Notes under the pieces: model-generated
Database searches by the model: none
Told to the model about the DNA's origin: nothing
The model's input: only the letters and a program-made list of their open reading frames with translations
Source of the DNA: UBA2185 sp964564625
GTDB taxonomy: Bacteria; Desulfobacterota; Syntrophia; Syntrophales; UBA2185
Direction: 5' to 3'
DNA length: 64,000 bases
NCBI GenBank assembly: GCA_964564625.1
Contig: CAZMBE010000014.1
Coordinates: forward strand, 16,154 to 80,153
In this document: piece after piece, positions 26,992-34,416 of the stretch
Layout of the letters: the number at the start of each line of letters is the position of its first letter
How positions within the stretch are numbered: position 1 is the first letter of the stretch
Made by a program: the position numbers and the translations under genes

Positions 26992-28071
26992 ATGGGTTTC
27001 TTAAAAGGTTCTATGAGCTTTTCACAGTATCGGGTAGAGGGCGAACTTTCGTCTGATTTCAGTACGATGTTCGACACGCAGCTCAAAAAAAGCTCCTTTC
27101 CCGATTTTATTGGCGGGGCGGCAGAAAAGGCCATCGGCTGGACTGATATAGGAGATCCACTTGATACCGGCTTTGCCTTCGCGAACTACAATTTCGGAAA
27201 CTACCTGATATTCTCGCTGCGCATCGACAGGAAGATCATTCCCCCTTCACTGCTCAGGGTGAAACGCCTCCAGGCGGAGAAGGATTTTGTTGCGAAACGG
27301 GACATCAAAAAGATTTACAAAACACAGAGGGAGGAGATAAAAGACGCGGTACGAAGCGATCTATTGAAAAAGGTTCCGCCGACCCCCTCCTTCTTTGAGA
27401 TATGCTGGCACCCTCAGGAGAAAAGGCTTCTTTTTTCCGGTCTTTCCGATAAGATGTTTGACGACTTTCATGGTCTCTTTAAAGAGTCTTTCAACTATAC
27501 CCTTCATCCTTTTTTGCCCTGGGATCCACAGCATCTAAGCCATGATTTTAAGGAAAAATTTGCCACACTTGAAACCCTGCCCTGGGGAAGGGAATTTCTC
27601 ACATGGCTCTGGTTTAAAAGCGAAGAGAGAGACGGGGAGATTACTATCGCGCCGGGGGAAGATGTGGAGATTCACTTTGTGAGGAGAATTGTTCTTACTT
27701 CCGGAGACGGTGATTATTCTGAGCAGGTGGTCTGCCAGGGAATGCATGCCGGATTGACAGAGGGTAAGGAGGCGTTGCGGCAAGGCAAAAAGATCAAGGA
27801 AGCGCGCATTCAATTGTGCCGTGGTGCGGACAGCTGGGAATTCACATTCAAAGCGGAACGGTTTCAGTTTCAGGCATTGAAATTGCCCGTGGCGATGGGA
27901 ATGGAAGATGACGAACGCGACGATGAGGGAAAAACACTGGAGCGGATCTACCTGCTGGAGCAGGCTGTCAGCACTATGGAACGTCTCTTCGCGATTTTCT
28001 TGCAGATTCATCTTTCACGGAAATGGGAAACGGAAGAGATAACGCGTATGACCGAATGGCTGCAAAGATAA
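26992..28071 (+). CDS. rdgC: Recombination-associated protein RdgC-like
   Basis: 359 residues from ATG 26992 (MGFLKGSMSFSQYRVEG), with AGGTG spaced six bases ahead. The opening motif MGFLxGSxSFSxYRV and the PSFFEICWHPQEKRLLFSG strand match the RdgC family, which in E. coli forms a ring around duplex DNA and restrains RecA. The first 120 bases of spacer after the carboxylase suggest it may be a separate unit. It is followed by a hairpin terminator. The gene symbol reflects the family, not proven equivalence. Confidence 0.7.
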   Translation: MGFLKGSMSFSQYRVEGELSSDFSTMFDTQLKKSSFPDFIGGAAEKAIGWTDIGDPLDTGFAFANYNFGNYLIFSLRIDRKIIPPSLLRVKRLQAEKDFVAKRDIKKIYKTQREEIKDAVRSDLLKKVPPTPSFFEICWHPQEKRLLFSGLSDKMFDDFHGLFKESFNYTLHPFLPWDPQHLSHDFKEKFATLETLPWGREFLTWLWFKSEERDGEITIAPGEDVEIHFVRRIVLTSGDGDYSEQVVCQGMHAGLTEGKEALRQGKKIKEARIQLCRGADSWEFTFKAERFQFQALKLPVAMGMEDDERDDEGKTLERIYLLEQAVSTMERLFAIFLQIHLSRKWETEEITRMTEWLQR

Positions 28072-28091
28072 CAGCAGATCCATGAGATACT

Positions 28092-28122
28092 CCCGGGGGA
28101 TTCATAGCCTATCCCGGGTTTT
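28092..28122 (+). terminator. Rho-independent terminator after rdgC
   Basis: CCCGGG (28092-28097) pairs with CCCGGG (28113-28118), followed by TTTTCC. It marks an end of the 19.1-28.1 kb plus-strand unit. Confidence 0.55.
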
Positions 28123-28251
28123 CCTTTCCTGTCGGAACTCAGGATAAGGTGCAGCCTTCTTGGTATCTGCGGCCGCCTCCGTTATTCCCCCCTTTAAATG
28201 AGTAGAATTGAAGACAGTCATGAAGACAATGGCACTCGCGTGAAGGTCCTT

Positions 28252-30234
28252 ATGGAGAAGAGAACGGTTACATTCGGTTACATGGGTAAAATTCTTATGG
28301 TGGACCTTACCACCCGAGATATTTATGAAGAGGTTATTCCCACCGAAGTTTACGAGCAGTACCTGTCCGGGATGGGGCTGGCCGCGTACATTCTCTATAA
28401 CAGGATTCCGGCAGGTGCCGACCCCCTTGGCCCTGAAAATATTTTGGGTTTTGTTTCCGGACTTCTCACCGGGACGGGGAGCCTCTTTGCCGGACGATGG
28501 ATGGTAGCAGGAAAATCACCCCTCACCGGCGGGTGGGGAGAGGCGAACTGCGGAGGCAGTTTTTCTCCGGCAATCAAGCGATGCGGCTATGACGGTATTT
28601 TTTTCAAAGGGATGAGTGAAAGCCCGGTGTATCTTTACGTTAAGAACGGCATAGCTGATATTCGCGACGCATCCCACGTATGGGGGAGGGATGCTATTGA
28701 ATCTGAGGCGATACTGATTGCGGAAACAGGCGGGCAGTCGCGGGTTGCTGTTATCGGACCGGCAGGAGAAAAGCTCTCCCTGATTTCCGGCATATGCAAC
28801 GACAGGGGGAGGCTGGCGGCACGGTCCGGCCTCGGCGCCGTAATGGGCGCGAAAAGGCTGAAAGCTGTCGTACTCGACGGCAGGAAGCGCATCGGTGTCC
28901 ACAACAGGGCAGAAATCAAGCGGTTAAGCCGGATATGCAACAAGTGGGTCCAGTTTCAGCCTCCTTTTCTTCCCGGGTCAATGGCGGTGTACGTGGGTAC
29001 CCTCATGCGTGTGCTTCCCACCCAGATGGCCATGGATGGGTTGCTCTACAAGATTCTGCTGAAAAAGTGGGGTACGGGGAGCATGAATCAGATGTCCGTG
29101 GAGATGGGCGACTCCCCGATTAAAAACTGGAAAGGCAGCAGTGAAGACTGGGGGATCACACGCTCCCGTTCCGTGAATCCCGATGCGATCAGCAAGCATG
29201 AAAAGGTTAAGTATCACTGCTATGCCTGCCCGTTAGGGTGCGGAGGTATCTGCGCCATGAAAGGCAAATACGACGAGACACACAAGCCGGAGTATGAGTC
29301 TGTTCTCGCGTTAGGCGGGCTCTTAATGAATGAGGATTTGGAAAGCATCTTCCACCTTTGTGAGGCGTTGAACCGGGCGGGAATGGATACGATCTCCGCG
29401 GGCGCTACGGTGGCCTTTGCCATTGAATGTTATGAAGCGGGCGTCCTCACGAAAGAAGATACGGATGGGCTTGAACTCACTTGGGGAAATTCGAGCGCAA
29501 TTATTGCCCTCATTGAAAAAATGGTCAGGCGCGAAGGTATCGGTGATCTACTCGCGGATGGCTCGAAGGCTGCCGCCCGAAAAATCGGCAAAAATGCCGG
29601 TGACTATGCCATGCATGCGGGCGGCCAGGAACTTCCCATGCACGACGGCAGAAACGATCCCGGATACGGCGTGCATTACGCTGTGGAACCGGCACCGGGG
29701 AGACATAATGTGGGGGCTCAGATGTATTATGAAATGTTCCAGCTATGGAAAGTGATGAAAAGCCTGCCCCGCGTAAAGCCCCTCTATTTCAAAGGCAGAA
29801 AGTATGTGGCAGACAAAGAGAAGGCTGCAATGGCAGCGGCGTGCAGCAAGTTTATGAATGTTGTCAATTGTGCCGGTCTTTGCATGTTTGGTGTTTTTCT
29901 GGGCGCAAAAAGGATACCGGCCTTTGACTGGTTGAATGCGGCAACGGGGTGGCACAGAACCCCCGAGCATTATATGGAAATCGGGGAGCGCATTCAGACA
30001 TTGAAGCAGGCATTCAATATCAGGCAAGGGGTGGATCCCAGGACGTTCTGGCCGGGTGGCAGGGTTATCGGAAGACCTCCGCAGACCAGAGGGGCGAATC
30101 GGGGAAGATCAATTGACATGGAAAAGATGATCAGCGATTACTATACCCAGTTCGGATGGGACCCTGAGACGGGCAGGCCGACTGAGGAGACTATGGCGAG
30201 GCTGGGTCTCGGAGTTGGTGAAGATGTCGTATAG
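28252..30234 (+). CDS. Aldehyde:ferredoxin oxidoreductase, tungsten/molybdenum-pterin enzyme
   Basis: About 660 residues, AOR family. The N-terminal beta region is GYMGKILMVDLTTRDIYEE and GRWMVAGKSPLTGGWGEANCGG; the [4Fe-4S] cluster motif is CYACPLGC plus the distal Cys in NCAGLCMFG, matching the CxxCxxxC...C pattern, and the cofactor region includes HAGGQELPMHDGR. AORs oxidise aldehydes to acids, or reduce acids, with ferredoxin, via a bis-pterin W/Mo site. Start is uncertain: ATG 28252 has AAGG ahead; the open frame begins at 28198 without a ribosome site. It overlaps a ferredoxin gene directly downstream. Confidence 0.92.
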   Translation: MEKRTVTFGYMGKILMVDLTTRDIYEEVIPTEVYEQYLSGMGLAAYILYNRIPAGADPLGPENILGFVSGLLTGTGSLFAGRWMVAGKSPLTGGWGEANCGGSFSPAIKRCGYDGIFFKGMSESPVYLYVKNGIADIRDASHVWGRDAIESEAILIAETGGQSRVAVIGPAGEKLSLISGICNDRGRLAARSGLGAVMGAKRLKAVVLDGRKRIGVHNRAEIKRLSRICNKWVQFQPPFLPGSMAVYVGTLMRVLPTQMAMDGLLYKILLKKWGTGSMNQMSVEMGDSPIKNWKGSSEDWGITRSRSVNPDAISKHEKVKYHCYACPLGCGGICAMKGKYDETHKPEYESVLALGGLLMNEDLESIFHLCEALNRAGMDTISAGATVAFAIECYEAGVLTKEDTDGLELTWGNSSAIIALIEKMVRREGIGDLLADGSKAAARKIGKNAGDYAMHAGGQELPMHDGRNDPGYGVHYAVEPAPGRHNVGAQMYYEMFQLWKVMKSLPRVKPLYFKGRKYVADKEKAAMAAACSKFMNVVNCAGLCMFGVFLGAKRIPAFDWLNAATGWHRTPEHYMEIGERIQTLKQAFNIRQGVDPRTFWPGGRVIGRPPQTRGANRGRSIDMEKMISDYYTQFGWDPETGRPTEETMARLGLGVGEDVV

Positions 30235-30640
30235 AATTATCGATTCATGCAACGGATGCGGCGCCTGCAGAAGAGTATGCCCGGCTGATGCTATAAGGGG
30301 AGAAAAAAATACGCTCCATGCCGTTGTCCATGATATGTGTATTGAATGCGGCGCCTGTGGACGGGTATGCCCCGTGCGGGCGGTGACTGATCCCTTCGGC
30401 ACTGTCTGTACAATGCTTAAAAAATCCGAGTGGGAGCGACCGCGCTTTGACAGTAAAATCTGCATGTCCTGCGGGATCTGTATTGATGCCTGTCCGGTTC
30501 ACTGTCTTTCTCTCTCCGGCGCGGCAAGTCCCAATGATCCCCACGGATATCCTTTCATGGCCGAAGAAAAAAAATGCATCGGGTGTGGCTTTTGCGCCAG
30601 GGAATGTCCGGTTGATGCTGTTGCCATGGTTGCGCCATAA
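30224..30640 (+). CDS. Polyferredoxin with four [4Fe-4S] motifs, AOR partner
   Basis: 138 residues from ATG 30224 (MSYRIIDSCNGCGACRR), overlapping the AOR end by 11 bases. Four CxxCxxCxxxC motifs are visible: CNGCGACRRVCP, CIECGACGRVCP, CMSCGICIDACP and CIGCGFCARECP. Four clusters make it a small electron-wire protein. The overlap with the AOR gene implies coupled translation and that it is the electron acceptor or an electron-transfer subunit of that AOR. Cytoplasmic. Confidence 0.9.
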   Translation: MSYRIIDSCNGCGACRRVCPADAIRGEKNTLHAVVHDMCIECGACGRVCPVRAVTDPFGTVCTMLKKSEWERPRFDSKICMSCGICIDACPVHCLSLSGAASPNDPHGYPFMAEEKKCIGCGFCARECPVDAVAMVAP

Positions 30641-30718
30641 TCCCGATTGACCCGCCCGGATAAATATTGTATGAGACTTGCAAGAGGAATTTATTGAACG
30701 AAAGAAAGGAGATCTTCC

Positions 30719-30970
30719 GTGCAAGAACCCGTTAAAATGTATACGCTCAGTACGTGCGGCCACTGTAAGGCGACCAAAAAATTTCTGAATGATTGTGCCG
30801 TCAAATTTGAGTTTACGGACGTGGATTTGCTGACCGGCGAGGAGAAGGCTACCGCAATAGCTGATGTTATAAAATTAAATCCACAATGCTCGTTTCCGAC
30901 TATTATCATTGGTGATAAAGTCATTGTCGGATTTAATGAAACGCTCATACGGGAGGCTCTGGGGTTATAA
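30719..30970 (+). CDS. Glutaredoxin-family protein
   Basis: 83 residues with the active-site STCGHC near residue 14 and the cis-Pro in CSFPTIII, then GFNE as in glutaredoxin-like NrdH-type folds. GTG 30719 starts it, with an AAGGAG box seven bases ahead. The CGHC motif is dithiol. Its stop codon overlaps the start of the next gene (TAATG), a ferredoxin:thioredoxin reductase catalytic protein, so the two are almost certainly partners: the FTR-like protein would reduce this glutaredoxin with electrons from ferredoxin. The partner role is inferred from the overlap. Confidence 0.9.
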   Translation: MQEPVKMYTLSTCGHCKATKKFLNDCAVKFEFTDVDLLTGEEKATAIADVIKLNPQCSFPTIIIGDKVIVGFNETLIREALGL

Positions 30971-31305
30971 TGGAAGTCGACCGACTCTATGAAAAGCTGA
31001 AGGTTCTGCAGGAATCGAAAGGTTATTATTTCAACAGGGACAAGGAGAAGGTTCTCGATATTCTCAGAGACCTCCTTGTCAACAGGGAACGTTACGGGTA
31101 CATGTCGTGTCCCTGTCGTCTCACCTCGGGAGATCGAGAGCGGGACAAGGACATTATCTGTCCCTGTGAGTATCGGGCTCCTGATGTGAAAGAATACGGG
31201 AGCTGCTATTGCAATCTTTATGTTTCACGGGAGTGGAACGAGGATAAGATTCCGCACGAGTATGTGCCGGAAAGGCGCCCGCCGGGAAAGATGCTTTTTG
31301 TGTAG
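30970..31305 (+). CDS. Ferredoxin:thioredoxin reductase catalytic-chain-like protein
   Basis: 111 residues. It has the FTR beta-chain Cys pattern: MSCPCRLTSG, IICPCEYRAPD and GSCYCNLYVS, supplying the Cys residues that hold the [4Fe-4S] cluster and the redox-active disulfide. FTR passes ferredoxin electrons to a thiol carrier two at a time. The ATG overlaps the preceding glutaredoxin stop. No variable (alpha) chain is visible, as in other prokaryotic FTR systems that lack it. Confidence 0.92.
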   Translation: MEVDRLYEKLKVLQESKGYYFNRDKEKVLDILRDLLVNRERYGYMSCPCRLTSGDRERDKDIICPCEYRAPDVKEYGSCYCNLYVSREWNEDKIPHEYVPERRPPGKMLFV

Positions 31306-31365
31306 GTGTAAGATATTCCCCGTCCCTTATCCTGCAAAGGTTTTCCTGCGTGTCACGCAGCCAGG

Positions 31366-31848
31366 TTAAGGATTATTACTTCCGTCAGGGTTAAATGTAT
31401 CCGGGTAAATAACATACCAGGCACCGTTAACTCCTTCGCCGTTCATATCGCCCGGTTTTTTGTCCTTGGAGAAATAGTAAAGGGGCCAGCCTTTATATGT
31501 CGTTTGCTTTTCCCCGTCGTCTCTCATGAACACACCGAATTCCTTTTTCTTCAGCGGTTTTTGTACGGCAAGCTTTTCCGTGAAAAAAATAGGCCATTTA
31601 TTGAGGCATTGATTGATACATGCGCTTATGCTTGGAAAATCTTTTTTGAAGTAATAAAGACTCATACCTTTGGAGTCAGCGAGATATTTCCCTCCCCCTT
31701 CTTTTTCCATTAGCTGAACAGTATATCGGGATTCCTTGGGCTTTTCTACTACCTCCTGGGCTACAACACACTCACTTATGACCGTTCCAAAGAACACAAA
31801 AACACATGTGAAGGCCAAGGATATTCTGACCACATTGCCGACGTTCAT
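31366..31848 (-). CDS. Secreted COG4315-type (Lipoprotein_15 repeat) protein
   Basis: 160 residues from ATG 31848 (MNVGNVVRISLAFTCVFVFF). The signal peptide has a hydrophobic core before VVAQE. The mature part carries two copies of a G..LYYF..D unit, KGMSLYYFKKDFPS and KGWPLYYFSKDKKPGD, linked by CINQCLNKWPIFF, which is the COG4315 (secreted repeat of unknown function) pattern. Located in the periplasm or surface. It may bind a small ligand or metal; function unknown. The signal is Sec-type with a Cys before the cleavage region, so a lipoprotein is possible. Confidence 0.8.
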   Translation of the reverse strand: MNVGNVVRISLAFTCVFVFFGTVISECVVAQEVVEKPKESRYTVQLMEKEGGGKYLADSKGMSLYYFKKDFPSISACINQCLNKWPIFFTEKLAVQKPLKKKEFGVFMRDDGEKQTTYKGWPLYYFSKDKKPGDMNGEGVNGAWYVIYPDTFNPDGSNNP

Positions 31849-32225
31849 CTTCCCCTCCTTACAATGCAATGAACTTTATGCCTCATGTATCAGGTAGGCT
31901 GAAATACCGCATTCTACGTGTTGTTTTTATATCATACCTTATAACTGCCTGCAAAAATTTTTGCTGTGTGAACAGATGCTGCGTTGCATCCCGCATTTTT
32001 GATTTTCATGATGGTTCGATGATTCCACCATCTGTTTTCAGAGGGATTTCAGATTCACAAGGGACGTTTGTCTGGCATAGACCGCAGGCGCCGACATCCA
32101 GGCTGTAATGGGTTTGTATATACTCCTTTCCTTTGACATGGATATTCACTTCACATATATTTATTATATTAGAAACGCAAGACTGTAAAAAAAGATAACA
32201 TTACATCGGCAGGCGCATATACATC
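31849..32225. other. Intergenic region between secreted protein and HD-domain gene
   Basis: No gene recognised. Its right end has a strong promoter for the downstream HD gene, listed separately. Confidence 0.5.
32133..32161 (+). promoter_or_regulatory. Sigma-70 type promoter for HD-domain gene
   Basis: TTGACA (32133-32138), 17-base spacer, TATATT (32156-32161), 65 bases before the ATG at 32226. A near-consensus match. Confidence 0.6.
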
Positions 32226-33143
32226 ATGGCCCGTAACGGCATCACGCAGTTGTCGCAACTCGTTGATACTTCCACTCACAATGCACTCCTGGAAGAAGTA
32301 AGGAGGATTTTTTCGTATCATTATCCGGCTAGATATTTCCGCAGAGTGAATAGAACGTATAATCTTGTGAAAAAACTCTATCGTGGAGGAATTCGAGGCT
32401 ATAAGGCCTGTAACACGGATTACCACGATCTTTCACATGTTCTGGATATTTTACTCGCCGTTATCCGGTTAATTGATGGACACAATAGTGAAAATTCACC
32501 TTTCCCGGTTCAGCTGGCGGTAACGTTGCTCGAAGCCACGCTTTTACATGATACCGGATATTTACAGGAAGAGTGGGATGATGAGGGTACAGGTGCCAAG
32601 TATACCATGTTTCATGTGGAGCGGGGTGTTCAATTCTTGAGAAATACATATGATATGTTTGAGATCGCTGCAGATGATGTTACGCTCATGGTTGAGCTGA
32701 TACGATGCACGAGCCATATGGTCAAGATTGAAGACTTGACGTTTTCCTCACCGGAGGAGAGATTGGCAGGCTGCATACTCGGCACTGCTGATCTTTTAGG
32801 CCAGATGTCAGATAGAACATACCTGGAAAAATTGATTTTTCTTTTTTATGAATTTAAGGAAGCGGGAATTAAGGGCTTCAATGCAGAATTCGACCTCATC
32901 CGGAAGACGATAGATTTTTATGAAACCACGAAGAAGCGTTTTACTGATACATACGCAAATGTATATAGTTATGCGCAGCATCATTTCAGGAGACGCTTCG
33001 ACATTGACCGCAACCTTTACATGGAAACTATCGACCGGCATATCGCGTATTTGCGTAAGATCATTGAAGATGACACCACTAACTTCCGTCACAAGCTGAA
33101 ACGGGGGAAATGGGTGCACACATACCCGCGGACGAAGCCCTGA
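32226..33143 (+). CDS. HD-domain phosphohydrolase
   Basis: 305 residues. The metal-binding HD pattern appears as NTDYHDLSHVLDILLA (H...), TLLHDTGYLQ (the HD pair) and later HMVKIEDL, the layout of HD-domain cyclic-nucleotide-type phosphohydrolases. Substrate unknown; some relatives hydrolyse cyclic nucleotides. It has its own promoter. Two helices at the C-terminus (TDTYANVYSYAQHHFRRRFD) are not recognised. The start at ATG 32226 is the only good candidate upstream of the first motif. Confidence 0.85.
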   Translation: MARNGITQLSQLVDTSTHNALLEEVRRIFSYHYPARYFRRVNRTYNLVKKLYRGGIRGYKACNTDYHDLSHVLDILLAVIRLIDGHNSENSPFPVQLAVTLLEATLLHDTGYLQEEWDDEGTGAKYTMFHVERGVQFLRNTYDMFEIAADDVTLMVELIRCTSHMVKIEDLTFSSPEERLAGCILGTADLLGQMSDRTYLEKLIFLFYEFKEAGIKGFNAEFDLIRKTIDFYETTKKRFTDTYANVYSYAQHHFRRRFDIDRNLYMETIDRHIAYLRKIIEDDTTNFRHKLKRGKWVHTYPRTKP

Positions 33144-33306
33144 TGGTGTTGTTCTATGAACTGTCACGGAATTAATGCCGCATGAAAGCGCTCAGATTTG
33201 GCTGATCTGATGATGCGAAACCGCAGGAACAGCATTGCTCTTTTGAGGATTTTGCGATTGAGGTCGGGCAAAGTTCACCGAAAGATGAGATGCAGGGCTG
33301 TAAACG

Positions 33307-34182
33307 CTATTCCGTGACAACCCCTGTGCGTACAGCATCAATAATTTCCTGACCATAGAGGCTCACTTTTTCCGAAGAAAGAATACCCGTTATTTTCAGC
33401 ATCTCCATGGAACAAGCCTCGGTCTTTGCCAGTTCAACCATATTCTGATCTGATAATATCCGGAAGCGCGCCATGTTTGTCTCTTGTGCCTTTTGAAATC
33501 GCCAGCGGTAAAGATTCATTAAATATTGCTTCTGATTTGCTGTCAGGGATTGATACCCTTTAAGGTTTATATATCCCTGGGGATTGAAAGACTTCTCACT
33601 CCAGGTTACCGCGGCAATGTTCTCAAAAGACTTTGCTGCCTTTTTATCGAAGCCACAACGCGCTATTTCATATTCAAGTCTGTAATAGAGGTCTTTAAGA
33701 TACGCCGTGTCCTCAACGGCATAGTGGATCTGTTCCTGAGTCAGGGGGCGTGTTTCCCATTTCGAACGCTGCGTCTTTTTATCTTTTTTAAGCTCTATGC
33801 CCAGATACTGGTTGATCAAAGCCGAGAGAGAAAGGTAGTGACAGCCTAAAATGGATGCTGCCCGATGGGTATCAAAAATATTTTTAAATTCAAATCCGTA
33901 GTCCCGTTTCAGAATACGGATATCGTTATCACCGGCGTGCATAACTTTAAGAATTGCCGGATCTGCGAAAATCTTTCCAAGAAAGAAAAAATCCAGACTG
34001 CCGAGGGGGTCAAACAGGTACGTCTTCTTATCAGCTTCAATTTGTACTAAACAAAGCACATCACGAAAGTATCTAAAAGAATCATATTCCGTATCAACAC
34101 AGATAATGGAGGAACTGCCTATATCTTCTTGTGCCTCCCGCATTTTTATGGCTGTATCGATCCAGACCCATTGGTCATGCAT
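33307..34182 (-). CDS. Ribonuclease D-like 3'-5' exonuclease with HRDC-like domain
   Basis: About 291 residues from MHDQW at 34182; an earlier start at 34254 is open but less typical. The DEDD catalytic residues are in IICVDTEYDSFRY (Asp-Glu), VMHAGDNDIRIL (Asp) and YAVEDTAYLKDLYY (Tyr, Asp), the DEDDy order of RNase D, which trims tRNA 3' ends. The C-terminal half (LTANQKQYLMNLYRWRFQKA) looks like an HRDC region and the last 40 residues (EKVSLYGQEIIDAVRTGV) like the end of HRDC/HhH. Its function in tRNA or DNA end processing cannot be told from sequence. Confidence 0.85.
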   Translation of the reverse strand: MHDQWVWIDTAIKMREAQEDIGSSSIICVDTEYDSFRYFRDVLCLVQIEADKKTYLFDPLGSLDFFFLGKIFADPAILKVMHAGDNDIRILKRDYGFEFKNIFDTHRAASILGCHYLSLSALINQYLGIELKKDKKTQRSKWETRPLTQEQIHYAVEDTAYLKDLYYRLEYEIARCGFDKKAAKSFENIAAVTWSEKSFNPQGYINLKGYQSLTANQKQYLMNLYRWRFQKAQETNMARFRILSDQNMVELAKTEACSMEMLKITGILSSEKVSLYGQEIIDAVRTGVVTE

Positions 34183-34416
34183 TTCCGTACCTGTCCGGTG
34201 TGTGGATTGAAATTTCCTGATAAACAACTCGTAACTGAGGGGAGGCTCAATCATGAATTTTCCCGAATGTCAAGATAATTCACTTTTCACATTGACAAGG
34301 AAAATTCCTTTAGCTTATAGTGCTGCGTCTAATGCAGATTCCTGTTACTACATACGCATTTGAAAATAAACACTGTCCAACCGCAGAAAAGACAAGACCA
34401 CGGTAAGGAGAACCAC

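Noticed and set aside
31869..32108. Plus-strand 79-codon frame next to the secreted protein
   Set aside because: It has no ribosome site or domain, and the region otherwise behaves as a promoter-containing spacer.
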